The position numbers were made by a program, and so were the translations under genes. The notes under the pieces are model-generated. The model was not told the origin of the DNA and searched no databases. It was given only the letters and a program-made list of their open reading frames with translations. Below are positions 49,636 through 57,897 of a stretch of 64,000 nt of DNA, in pieces. Source of the stretch: Ruminococcus sp. (lineage in GTDB: Bacteria > Bacillota > Clostridia > Oscillospirales > Ruminococcaceae); contig JAEEVL010000002.1 in NCBI GenBank assembly GCA_016290875.1, positions 1-64,000 of the forward strand, given 5' to 3'. The stretch's first letter is position 1, and the number at the start of each line of letters is the position of its first letter.

Positions 49636-50265
49636 ATGAAAAGATTTATTACAAGATACAAAACTAACAAACTACTCCTTGAATTAGGATGGGTGCTGAC
49701 CGTTATGGGAATATTGCACCTTATACTGTTTTTTTGCACAAAGGATTGGGGAAAAGATCTTGACAATGTGTCATGGATAGAAATCATACTCATATTTCCA
49801 CTGATTCTGGACGCACTGATATATGCTTTTGTTGAAACAATAAGGATTTTCGGACTATCTCTCGGACTGTCGTGTGTTATCGGAGGTGTAACGTCACTTG
49901 TCCTTACATTTCCTTATCGAAAGCGTTTCAAAGAAATAAAAACGTTGCGTCGGCAGAATTGCGGAAAGCTGCCGGATGATTTCCTTATGGAAATGTATCA
50001 GTCCGGTGAGCTTAACAAGGTAGAATATGAAAAAGAGATTGAAAATAATCTCAAATTGTCAAAAGAGGAAAAGAGCGGCGATACTCAAAAAGATGTCAAT
50101 AATTATGTGAAGCTTAACTCGCGCCGGAAGAGACGTGATATGTTGCTGGCGTTTTCTATAGGCGTAGGTTCGATAGTAGGAGCAATTATTCTTATACCAT
50201 TATTGATCTTGCTGTTCGTACTTTTATTTATCGGAGTTTTTTGGTTGATGTCGCTTTTCTACTAA
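49636..50265 (+). CDS. small membrane protein, paralog family member 3
   Basis: MKRFITRYKTNKLLLELGWVLT..., PDDFLMEMYQSGELNKVEYE. Confidence 0.7.
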   Translation: MKRFITRYKTNKLLLELGWVLTVMGILHLILFFCTKDWGKDLDNVSWIEIILIFPLILDALIYAFVETIRIFGLSLGLSCVIGGVTSLVLTFPYRKRFKEIKTLRRQNCGKLPDDFLMEMYQSGELNKVEYEKEIENNLKLSKEEKSGDTQKDVNNYVKLNSRRKRRDMLLAFSIGVGSIVGAIILIPLLILLFVLLFIGVFWLMSLFY

Positions 50266-50296
50266 ACAACTATTTTAATATTGAAAAGGAATTTAT

Positions 50297-50956
50297 ATGA
50301 TAAAACTCAAAGGCGCGATTTTTGATATGGACGGTCTGCTGATAGACACCGAAAAGCTCTATCTGCGCTACTGGAAACAGTCGGCGGCAGACTTTGGCTA
50401 CGATATGCGTGATGAACACGTTTACGCGATAAGGAGCCTTGCGCGGAAATACTCTATCCCGAAGCTGAAAGGCTTTTTCGGTGAGGATTTTCCGACCGAG
50501 GACGTTCGTGCGCACCGTACAGAACTGATAAACGCTCATATAGCCGAGCATGGCATAGATCTGAAAAAAGGCGTGTTCGAGCTGCTGGACTACCTCAGAG
50601 ACAACGGTGTAATACTGGCAGTTGCTACGGCTACACCAAGAGAGAGGACTCTGAAATATCTTGAAAAGATAGGCGCAGCAGAGCGCTTTGACGCTGTTGT
50701 CTGCGGAGATATGGTCACAAGCGGAAAGCCTGATCCGGAGATATATCTTACGGCGGCAAGGGAACTCGGAATACCGCCGGAGAACTGTGCGGCGTTTGAG
50801 GATTCTCCTAACGGTCTGAAAGCGGCAAGAGCCGCAGGCTGCCATGTGGTAATGATACCGGATATGACACAGCCTCAGCCGGAGGATAAGCCGTATTATG
50901 ACGCAGTATACAACAGTCTCGACGAGGCGATAGCTTTTTTTGAGGGGAGGATATAA
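50297..50956 (+). CDS. HAD-superfamily hydrolase (beta-phosphoglucomutase-like)
   Basis: GAIFDMDGLLIDTEKLY; SGKPDPEIYL; FEDSPNGLKAA. Confidence 0.93.
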   Translation: MIKLKGAIFDMDGLLIDTEKLYLRYWKQSAADFGYDMRDEHVYAIRSLARKYSIPKLKGFFGEDFPTEDVRAHRTELINAHIAEHGIDLKKGVFELLDYLRDNGVILAVATATPRERTLKYLEKIGAAERFDAVVCGDMVTSGKPDPEIYLTAARELGIPPENCAAFEDSPNGLKAARAAGCHVVMIPDMTQPQPEDKPYYDAVYNSLDEAIAFFEGRI

Positions 50957-50958
50957 TA

Positions 50959-51204
50959 ATGCCCAGCGTATCACAGGTATTCGAGATACCAGGCTACTAT
51001 TACTTTGAAGCAGGTAATGATTTTTCGGGAAGCAAGGGCGATTTTGCCTATAAAATAGTGAACGGAGAACGCTTGCAGGCTATAACCTGGCACGGAAGGC
51101 TCTGTTCAATGAAAGCAGACATAGAGAACGAGGCGGATTTTGAAAAGACTCCCGACGGTTTTGCGGCTTTGGTAAAGTGGCTTGAGGAAACATACAATAA
51201 GTAA
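50959..51204 (+). CDS. hypothetical protein (81 aa)
   Basis: Immediately downstream of HAD gene; coding-like. Confidence 0.6.
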   Translation: MPSVSQVFEIPGYYYFEAGNDFSGSKGDFAYKIVNGERLQAITWHGRLCSMKADIENEADFEKTPDGFAALVKWLEETYNK

Positions 51205-51205
51205 G

Positions 51206-51231
51206 AAAGGGCGACATTGTTCGCCCTTTTG
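51206..51231 (+). terminator. terminator
   Basis: AAAGGGCGACATTGTTCGCCCTTTT. Confidence 0.8.
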
Positions 51232-51388
51232 ACGTTCTCAGACGAGGCGAAAAGGTGAATCAGCATCTCAATGTTAGAAGAATGTTAAATTGGGACTTGA
51301 TTTATTACAAAATCAGTTCATTTCATCACAAAATTGTTACAAAACAGATACAAATATTGAAGCGATGGTATTAATAAGGCTCAAACGG

Positions 51389-51417
51389 TTGACTTTTGCA
51401 AGGAATACTGTTAAAAT
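51389..51417 (+). promoter_or_regulatory. promoter of pseudokinase gene
   Basis: TTGACT - 17 nt - TAAAAT. Confidence 0.65.
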
Positions 51418-51470
51418 ATATATGATGCGCAACTATGCGCAAGTCAATCTGATACAAAGGAGGAACAGCT

Positions 51471-53525
51471 TTGGGAGAACAGACATTCTGCTATAAGTGC
51501 ATGGAAAAAATAGATCCTGAGATCCATATATGTCCGCACTGCGGCTATGACAATAATACTCCGGCTGACCCTATGTATATTGCTCCCGGAACGTTGCTTC
51601 GCGACAGATACCTTATCGGTATGCTTCTCGAATACAACGGTGAAGGTGCTTCCTATGTCGGATATGATATGGCAACGGAATGCCGTGTACTCATAAGGGA
51701 GTATATGCCAATAAACCTTTGCTCAAGAGTCAAGGGCAAGGCTACTATCAGCGTTAACTATAACAATCTTGCCAAGTATAAGGCTTTCATGGCTGAATAT
51801 ACCGAGCTCAACAAGTCTCTCGCAAGACTCAGGAATGATTCCAATATCATCCCTGTACTCGATATGTTCGCTGAGAACAATACGACATATACCGTATTTG
51901 AGAGCGTTGAAGGCGTAAAAATGCTCGATTACCTCAAGGATAATGCCGGTGAGCTCAGCTGGGATCAGGTCTCAAGACTCTTCCCACCGCTTTTCACTAC
52001 TATAGGCAGACTCCATAATGCAGGTATTATCCACAGAGCTATCAGTCCGGAGACTGTATATATGACCGATAAGGGCGAGCTCCGCCTTTCCGGTTTCTGC
52101 ATCTCGCCTGTAAGGACAGCGAATGCAGGTCTTGAATATGAGCTTTTCAAGGGCTATGCTGCTCCTGAGCAGTATTCGGCAAATATCGACAGCAGACAGG
52201 GTTCATGGACTGATGTTTACGGCATATGTGCACTTATCTACCGTGCACTGACCGGATGTATGCCTGTTGATTCAACAAGCAGACTCAGCCACGATGATCT
52301 CTGCGAACCGGCTGTGCTCAATTCACGTATACCTCAGCACGTTTCACGCGTGATAATGGACGGTATGAACCTCAACGTCCGGGACCGTATACAGACGATA
52401 ACAGAACTCGTTACAAGACTTTTCGAGCAGCCGCCTGTTTACAGGAATGCACCTCCGGTACCTCCGCGTCCGGAACAGATACCTCCGCAGCAGTCTGCCG
52501 GAAACTTCAACCAGTATCCTCAGAACGATATGCGTCAGCAGCCTGCATACCGCGACCAGGCACCGCCTCCGCCGCCGTACGGCTATGCTCCGCAGCAGAA
52601 CGGATACTACGAGGATGAAGAGGAATACCGCTACGAAAAGGTGAATACCGTTGACAGACTGAAAGTTCCGGTAATAATCGGAATCCTTCTTCTGTCGATA
52701 CTCATGATCCTTATTGTGGTGATATACAATATACTCCACGATCCCACAAGAGACGACAAAACGTCTGCAAGCCGCAATACATCTGTGACTGACAATGTGG
52801 TATCTGGAACTACCGAAACTTCTTCCGAAGCTTCATCAGAGACTCCGGATACAGAAGTACCGCTCCTCACCGGAAAGTTCTTCGAGCACGAAAAGGAAAA
52901 GTGGGCGGACTATGTTGTTCTTGATGCAACATATGAGTACAACAACGATTATCCCGACAGCGATATGATCTTTGAACAGCTTACCGAAGCAGGTACTATG
53001 GTGCCTAAGGGAAGCGTTATCAAGGTAAAGGTCAGCAAGGGACCTGAATCAGCTATAATCCCGGATTATAACGGACTCACAGTTGCTCAGTACAAGAACA
53101 AGCTCGAGGAATCAGGCATATCTGATTTCAATTACCAGTTCATAGAAGTAAAGACTGTTTACTACGGCGTTCCGGACTCTATTGCAGAGCTCCAGGTGGA
53201 CGGCAAGAGAGTAAACGCTGGTACTTACTTCAGCAACAAGGAAAACAAGAAACTGACTGTTTACTATATCTCCGCGGATGCGCAGATAATCCAGCAGACT
53301 GAAGCTCAGCAGGAATCTGAGAAGGAAACAGAATCTCAGACCGAAGCTAAGCAGGAACAGCCTCAGCAGCAGGAACAGCCCCAGCAGCAGGAGCAGCCTC
53401 AGCAGCAGGAACAGCCCCAGCATCAGGAACAGCCTCAGCAGCAGGAGCAGCCCCAGCAGCAGGAACAGCCCCAGCAGCAGGAGCAGCTTCAGCAGCAGGA
53501 ACAGCAGGGCGGCGAACAGCAGTAA
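51471..53525 (+). CDS. zinc-ribbon / protein kinase-like (probable pseudokinase) / TM / PASTA-like protein with Gln-Pro repeat tail
   Basis: CYKC..CPHCG ribbon; kinase fold with HRAISPET in place of HRDxxPxN and LSGFC in place of DFG; TM at ~VPVIIGILLLSILMILIVVIYN; IPDYNGLTVAQYKNKLEESGI; TTG start after AGGAGG. Confidence 0.85.
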   Translation: MGEQTFCYKCMEKIDPEIHICPHCGYDNNTPADPMYIAPGTLLRDRYLIGMLLEYNGEGASYVGYDMATECRVLIREYMPINLCSRVKGKATISVNYNNLAKYKAFMAEYTELNKSLARLRNDSNIIPVLDMFAENNTTYTVFESVEGVKMLDYLKDNAGELSWDQVSRLFPPLFTTIGRLHNAGIIHRAISPETVYMTDKGELRLSGFCISPVRTANAGLEYELFKGYAAPEQYSANIDSRQGSWTDVYGICALIYRALTGCMPVDSTSRLSHDDLCEPAVLNSRIPQHVSRVIMDGMNLNVRDRIQTITELVTRLFEQPPVYRNAPPVPPRPEQIPPQQSAGNFNQYPQNDMRQQPAYRDQAPPPPPYGYAPQQNGYYEDEEEYRYEKVNTVDRLKVPVIIGILLLSILMILIVVIYNILHDPTRDDKTSASRNTSVTDNVVSGTTETSSEASSETPDTEVPLLTGKFFEHEKEKWADYVVLDATYEYNNDYPDSDMIFEQLTEAGTMVPKGSVIKVKVSKGPESAIIPDYNGLTVAQYKNKLEESGISDFNYQFIEVKTVYYGVPDSIAELQVDGKRVNAGTYFSNKENKKLTVYYISADAQIIQQTEAQQESEKETESQTEAKQEQPQQQEQPQQQEQPQQQEQPQHQEQPQQQEQPQQQEQPQQQEQLQQQEQQGGEQQ
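53355..53505 (+). repeat. 18/36-bp minisatellite encoding (QPQQQE)n
   Basis: Tandem CAGCCTCAGCAGCAGGAACAGCCCCAGCAGCAGGAG units. Confidence 0.9.
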
Positions 53526-53537
53526 TAATGCAGATAC

Positions 53538-53564
53538 AGGGCGGCGAAAAGCCGCCCTTTTCTT
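53538..53564 (+). terminator. terminator
   Basis: AGGGCGGC GAAAA GCCGCCCT + T-rich. Confidence 0.85.
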
Positions 53565-53642
53565 TTGCTCTAAATGTTGCTATTTTTTTGTAGATGTGTT
53601 ATAATATAAGGTAGCTTATTTTTAGTCAGGAAGGAAACGAAA

Positions 53643-54653
53643 ATGGATATAAAAGAAACCGTCAGAGCATTATCTGAGGTCGAGGGTGCTTCCGGAAACG
53701 AGACTCCGGCTGCTGAACTCGCACTTTCAATGCTCAGGGAATACTGTCCCGATGCTGAGATCGTCGGCGGCAATGTTATAGGAAGATTCGGTACACACAG
53801 CGAAGGCAAGCCTTCACTCGTGCTTGATGCACATATAGATCAGGTAGGATTTATCGTTACATACATCACAGATGATGGCTTCGTGAAGGTCGGAAATCTC
53901 GGCGGCATCGATCGCAGACTTCTTCCGGCACAGCCTGTCGTTATACACGGAAAGCGCGACATCAAGGGTGTTATCTGTTCGGTACCGCCGCATCTTTTAA
54001 GCGGTGACAGCGAAGTTCTCAGCATTGACGAGGTCGCTGTTGACACAGGTATGAATGCGGATGAGCTCCGCGCTGTGATAGCTCAGGGAGACAGCATTAC
54101 CTTTGATGTGAAGTTCAGACAGCTTGCCGGAGAACGTGTTACCGGCGGTGCTATGGACGACCGCTGCGGTGTGGCTTCTATACTCCGTGCGCTTGAAATG
54201 CTCGGAGATTCAGCAACAAAGTACAATGTTACTGCTATATTTTCAACTCAGGAGGAACTCGGAGAGAGAGGCGCAAAGATAGGCGCTTTCACGCTGGATG
54301 CCGACATAGCTCTTGCTGTGGACGTCAGCTTTGCATATGCTATCGGTGAGGAAGAGCAGAAGTGCGGAAAACTCGGCGAAGGTCCTATGATCGGCATTTC
54401 TCCCTCACTTGACAGACAGCTCTCTGAGGAACTGATCGCTGTATCTGAGAAAAACGGCATACCTTACCAGCGTGAGGTCATGAGCGGACTTACTTCCACG
54501 AATGCTGACCAGTATTCCGTGAGCCGCGGCGGTGCGAGAGCCTGCACTGTATCCATACCGCTCAGAAATATGCACACTCCTGTCGAGGTCATCGACCTTG
54601 CGGACGTTGAGAATACTGCAAAACTCCTTGCGCAGTTCATTAAGGAGGCGTGA
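53643..54653 (+). CDS. M42 family metallopeptidase
   Basis: LDAHIDQVGFIVTYI, MDDRCGVASI, TQEELGERGAK. Confidence 0.94.
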   Translation: MDIKETVRALSEVEGASGNETPAAELALSMLREYCPDAEIVGGNVIGRFGTHSEGKPSLVLDAHIDQVGFIVTYITDDGFVKVGNLGGIDRRLLPAQPVVIHGKRDIKGVICSVPPHLLSGDSEVLSIDEVAVDTGMNADELRAVIAQGDSITFDVKFRQLAGERVTGGAMDDRCGVASILRALEMLGDSATKYNVTAIFSTQEELGERGAKIGAFTLDADIALAVDVSFAYAIGEEEQKCGKLGEGPMIGISPSLDRQLSEELIAVSEKNGIPYQREVMSGLTSTNADQYSVSRGGARACTVSIPLRNMHTPVEVIDLADVENTAKLLAQFIKEA

Positions 54654-54655
54654 CG

Positions 54656-55687
54656 ATGAAGGAATTACTGAAAGAACTCTGCCTTATCGACGGCGTTTCC
54701 GGTGACGAGGGCGCTGTAAGAGAGAGAATAATCGAAAAGATAGACGGTTATTGCGAATACCGCGTAGATCCGCTCGGAAGCCTTATCTGCTTCAAAAAGG
54801 GACTGAAGACTCCTGATAAGAAGCTGATGATCTGCGCTCATATGGACGAGGTCGGCTTTATCATAACTTATATTCGCGGTGACGGAACACTAAGCTTTGA
54901 CTGTGTAGGCGGCATTGATCCGTCCGTTATCATCGGCAGACAGGTGTCTGTCAGGAGCAGTATCACCGGCGAAAAGATATTCGGCGTTGTAGGTTCTACT
55001 GCTGTACATAATCTCAGCAAGGAGCAGCGAGAGAAAGCTCCGAAGGTAAGCGGTCTCTATATCGACATCGGTGCTGCTGACAGAGCAGATGCTGAAAAAC
55101 TCGTTCGTCAGGGCGACTTTGCTTACTTTGTGTCGGATTTTGAGGAATTCGGCGAAAGACGCATAAAATCAAAGGCTATTGACGACCGTGCAGGCTGTGC
55201 AATGATGGTCGATATGATACGCGGTGAGATACCTTATGATACGTATTTCGTTTTCAATGTGCAGGAGGAGATAGGTCTCAGAGGTTCGACTGCTTCCGCA
55301 TTTGCAGTTGCTCCGGACTTTGCCATTGTCCTTGAATCCACTACAGCTGCTGATATTGACGGGAGCGAGGGAGCAAAGAGAGTATGCGCTCTCGGAGACG
55401 GTCCGGTAGTTTCGTTCATGGACCGCAGCACTCTCTATGACAAGGAGCTCTACCGCCTTGCATTCGATGTTGCATCGGAAAACGGTCTGCCCTGTCAGAC
55501 AAAGTCTATGGTCGCAGGCGGAAACGATGCAGGCGCTATCCACAAGAGCGGCAAGGGCGTCCGCACTATCGCAGTATCAATTCCTTGCAGGTATCTCCAT
55601 TCGCCTTCGAGCGTGATAGAGTACCGCGACTTTGAAAATTCATACAGGCTTGTGAAATTACTCTCCGAAAGGATTCAGCTGCTATGA
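54656..55687 (+). CDS. M42 family metallopeptidase (second)
   Basis: CAHMDEVGFIITYI, IDDRAGCAMM, VQEEIGLRGS. Confidence 0.94.
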   Translation: MKELLKELCLIDGVSGDEGAVRERIIEKIDGYCEYRVDPLGSLICFKKGLKTPDKKLMICAHMDEVGFIITYIRGDGTLSFDCVGGIDPSVIIGRQVSVRSSITGEKIFGVVGSTAVHNLSKEQREKAPKVSGLYIDIGAADRADAEKLVRQGDFAYFVSDFEEFGERRIKSKAIDDRAGCAMMVDMIRGEIPYDTYFVFNVQEEIGLRGSTASAFAVAPDFAIVLESTTAADIDGSEGAKRVCALGDGPVVSFMDRSTLYDKELYRLAFDVASENGLPCQTKSMVAGGNDAGAIHKSGKGVRTIAVSIPCRYLHSPSSVIEYRDFENSYRLVKLLSERIQLL

Positions 55688-56481
55688 TAAAACTCATCGA
55701 ACACGAGCACGAGCTGGATTCCCAGCTTTTGAACAAGACTCTCAACGGCAAGAAGATGCTTGCCTATATGAGGGCTTACGGTCCGAATTACGAGTTCTGC
55801 CGCTTCTACAAGATAACAGGCGATTACGGCGGAGTCGGATATATGTTCATCATAAATTCAACGCTCATAATCTGCACGGACGGCCAGCTCGAACCGAGCG
55901 AGGAGCTCAACCTCTTCGTCAGCATGAATGTACCGTTCCGTATAGAGGGGGACAGGGAAGTCCTTGAGGGCATAAAGATCCCCGAGCGTTATCAGATTCT
56001 CAACAGGACGATATTCGAACTCATACCGGATGAAACTCCGCTCGAATCCATTGAGGAGCACGTTGAATTCAACCCCAAGCTGACTGACGTATACAAGATA
56101 CTCAGCGAGGGATTTCCGAATATCGCGGATTTCTCCCTCTGGTATACCGATACTTCACACCGCTGCCGTCACGGAATAAGCAGGGTGTTCACATACCGCG
56201 GCTCGACAACGGCTTCGGCAGTTTTCGACATCGGAAGTACTGTTCTTATCGGACAGGTGGCTACAAATACCGCGGCACGCGGCAGAGGCTATGCGAGGGA
56301 ATTCCTCAAATGGCTCGCCAAGTTCTTCAACGGACTCGGAAAGAGAGCTTATCTGCTTGCGCTTGACGTAAGAGTGAGCTTCTACAAGGAAATCGGCTTC
56401 AAGGAAGTCGGACGTGAAATAGTCCTTGAGCGTATAGATGTGGTCAAGGACAATGTTACAAAGGGCAAGCTCGTCGGCTGA
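55684..56481 (+). CDS. GNAT-family N-acetyltransferase
   Basis: QVATNTAARGRGYAREFLKWL; FYKEIGFKEVGRE. Confidence 0.85.
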   Translation: MIKLIEHEHELDSQLLNKTLNGKKMLAYMRAYGPNYEFCRFYKITGDYGGVGYMFIINSTLIICTDGQLEPSEELNLFVSMNVPFRIEGDREVLEGIKIPERYQILNRTIFELIPDETPLESIEEHVEFNPKLTDVYKILSEGFPNIADFSLWYTDTSHRCRHGISRVFTYRGSTTASAVFDIGSTVLIGQVATNTAARGRGYAREFLKWLAKFFNGLGKRAYLLALDVRVSFYKEIGFKEVGREIVLERIDVVKDNVTKGKLVG

Positions 56482-56506
56482 TGCTGCCCTACTGAAAGGA
56501 AATAAT

Positions 56507-57766
56507 ATGAACAGCAGGATCTCTGAGATATATGATTTTTCGCCCCGTCTGCTTGAACTTGCTCAGCAGGCTGAGGCTAACTGTAAGGACGCTTTTGTGC
56601 GTATCAGCGATATCGCCGAGTATAACGGCGCAAAGGTGATGAAGGCTTTCACAGATAACAAGGTCAGCGAACCTTGCTTCTACGGTTCAACAGGCTACGG
56701 CTACGGAGATGTCGGCCGTGAGGTAATCGACAAGGTATTCGCACAGGCTCTCGGTACTGAGGACGCTCTTGTGCGCCATAATTTCGTTTCCGGAACACAC
56801 GCTCTGTCTGTGGCTCTCTTCGGAGTTCTCCGCATGGGTGACAAGATGGTGGCTATCACCGGAAAGCCTTACGATACCCTTGAAGAAGTTATCGGTATCA
56901 GCGGCAACAAGGGTAACGGTTCGCTTATGGACTACGGCGTTGAATACGGACAGGTCGATCTCAATGAGGACGGTTCTCCGAAGCTTGACGAGATAACTGA
57001 AGCTGTAAAGGGCGCAAAGGTAGCGTATATTCAGCGTTCAAGAGGCTATTCTCTTCGTCCTGCATTTACAGTTTCGGACATAGAGAAGATGATAGCTGCA
57101 GCACGTAAGGGGAATCCTGACGTTATCGTTATGGTGGACAACTGCTACGGTGAATTCGTCGAGGAGCGTGAGCCCTCTGCTGTCGGAGCTGATATAATGA
57201 TAGGTTCCCTAATCAAGAATGCCGGCGGCGGTATCGCACGTACAGGCGGATATATCGCAGGAAGAGCTGATCTTATCGAGCTCTGCTCATACCGTCTCAC
57301 CTGTGTGGGAATGGGCAAGGAAGTCGGCTGCACTCTCGGTATGAACCGCGAGCTTCTTCTCGGACTCTTCTTCGCTCCGGACGTAGTATCGAATGCTATA
57401 AAGACTTCGGCTTTTGCAAGTGAACTTTTCACTCTTCTCGGCTATGACTGCTCACCGCGCAAGGATGATGCACGCGGAGACATAATCACAGCGATAAAGC
57501 TCGGTGACGAGGAGACTCTCTGTGCTTTCTGCCGCGGTATTCAGAAGGGAGCTCCTGTTGACTCGTTTGTAACTCCCGAGCCGTGGGATATGCCCGGTTA
57601 CTCCGACAAGGTCATCATGGCTGCCGGAGCATTCACAGGCGGAGCTTCGATAGAACTCTCTGCTGACGCACCTCTCCGTGAACCCTATGCAGTATGGATG
57701 CAGGGCGGTATAACTTATACTTCCGGAAAGCTTGGCGTTATGCTCGCAGCAGCAGAAATGATGTGA
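56507..57766 (+). CDS. methionine gamma-lyase/aluminium-resistance family PLP protein
   Basis: FYGSTGYGYGDVGRE, VRHNFVSGTHAL, IGSLIKNAGGGIA. Confidence 0.92.
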   Translation: MNSRISEIYDFSPRLLELAQQAEANCKDAFVRISDIAEYNGAKVMKAFTDNKVSEPCFYGSTGYGYGDVGREVIDKVFAQALGTEDALVRHNFVSGTHALSVALFGVLRMGDKMVAITGKPYDTLEEVIGISGNKGNGSLMDYGVEYGQVDLNEDGSPKLDEITEAVKGAKVAYIQRSRGYSLRPAFTVSDIEKMIAAARKGNPDVIVMVDNCYGEFVEEREPSAVGADIMIGSLIKNAGGGIARTGGYIAGRADLIELCSYRLTCVGMGKEVGCTLGMNRELLLGLFFAPDVVSNAIKTSAFASELFTLLGYDCSPRKDDARGDIITAIKLGDEETLCAFCRGIQKGAPVDSFVTPEPWDMPGYSDKVIMAAGAFTGGASIELSADAPLREPYAVWMQGGITYTSGKLGVMLAAAEMM

Positions 57767-57784
57767 GTTTTTTCGCTGTGACTG

Positions 57785-57813
57785 TTGATATTTGCACAGT
57801 GATATGTTATAAT
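57785..57813 (+). promoter_or_regulatory. pcrA promoter
   Basis: TTGATA - 17 nt - TATAAT. Confidence 0.8.
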
Positions 57814-57897
57814 TGATTTATGATATACGGACACTCAGGGGTACTATAGTATATAAGGTTTTTTGACTACATGATCGATAAGTTTGGGAGATCAGAT

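Noticed and set aside
53355-53505. CRISPR array
   Set aside because: Repeats are contiguous, in frame and coding (QPQQQE); no unique spacers and no cas genes.
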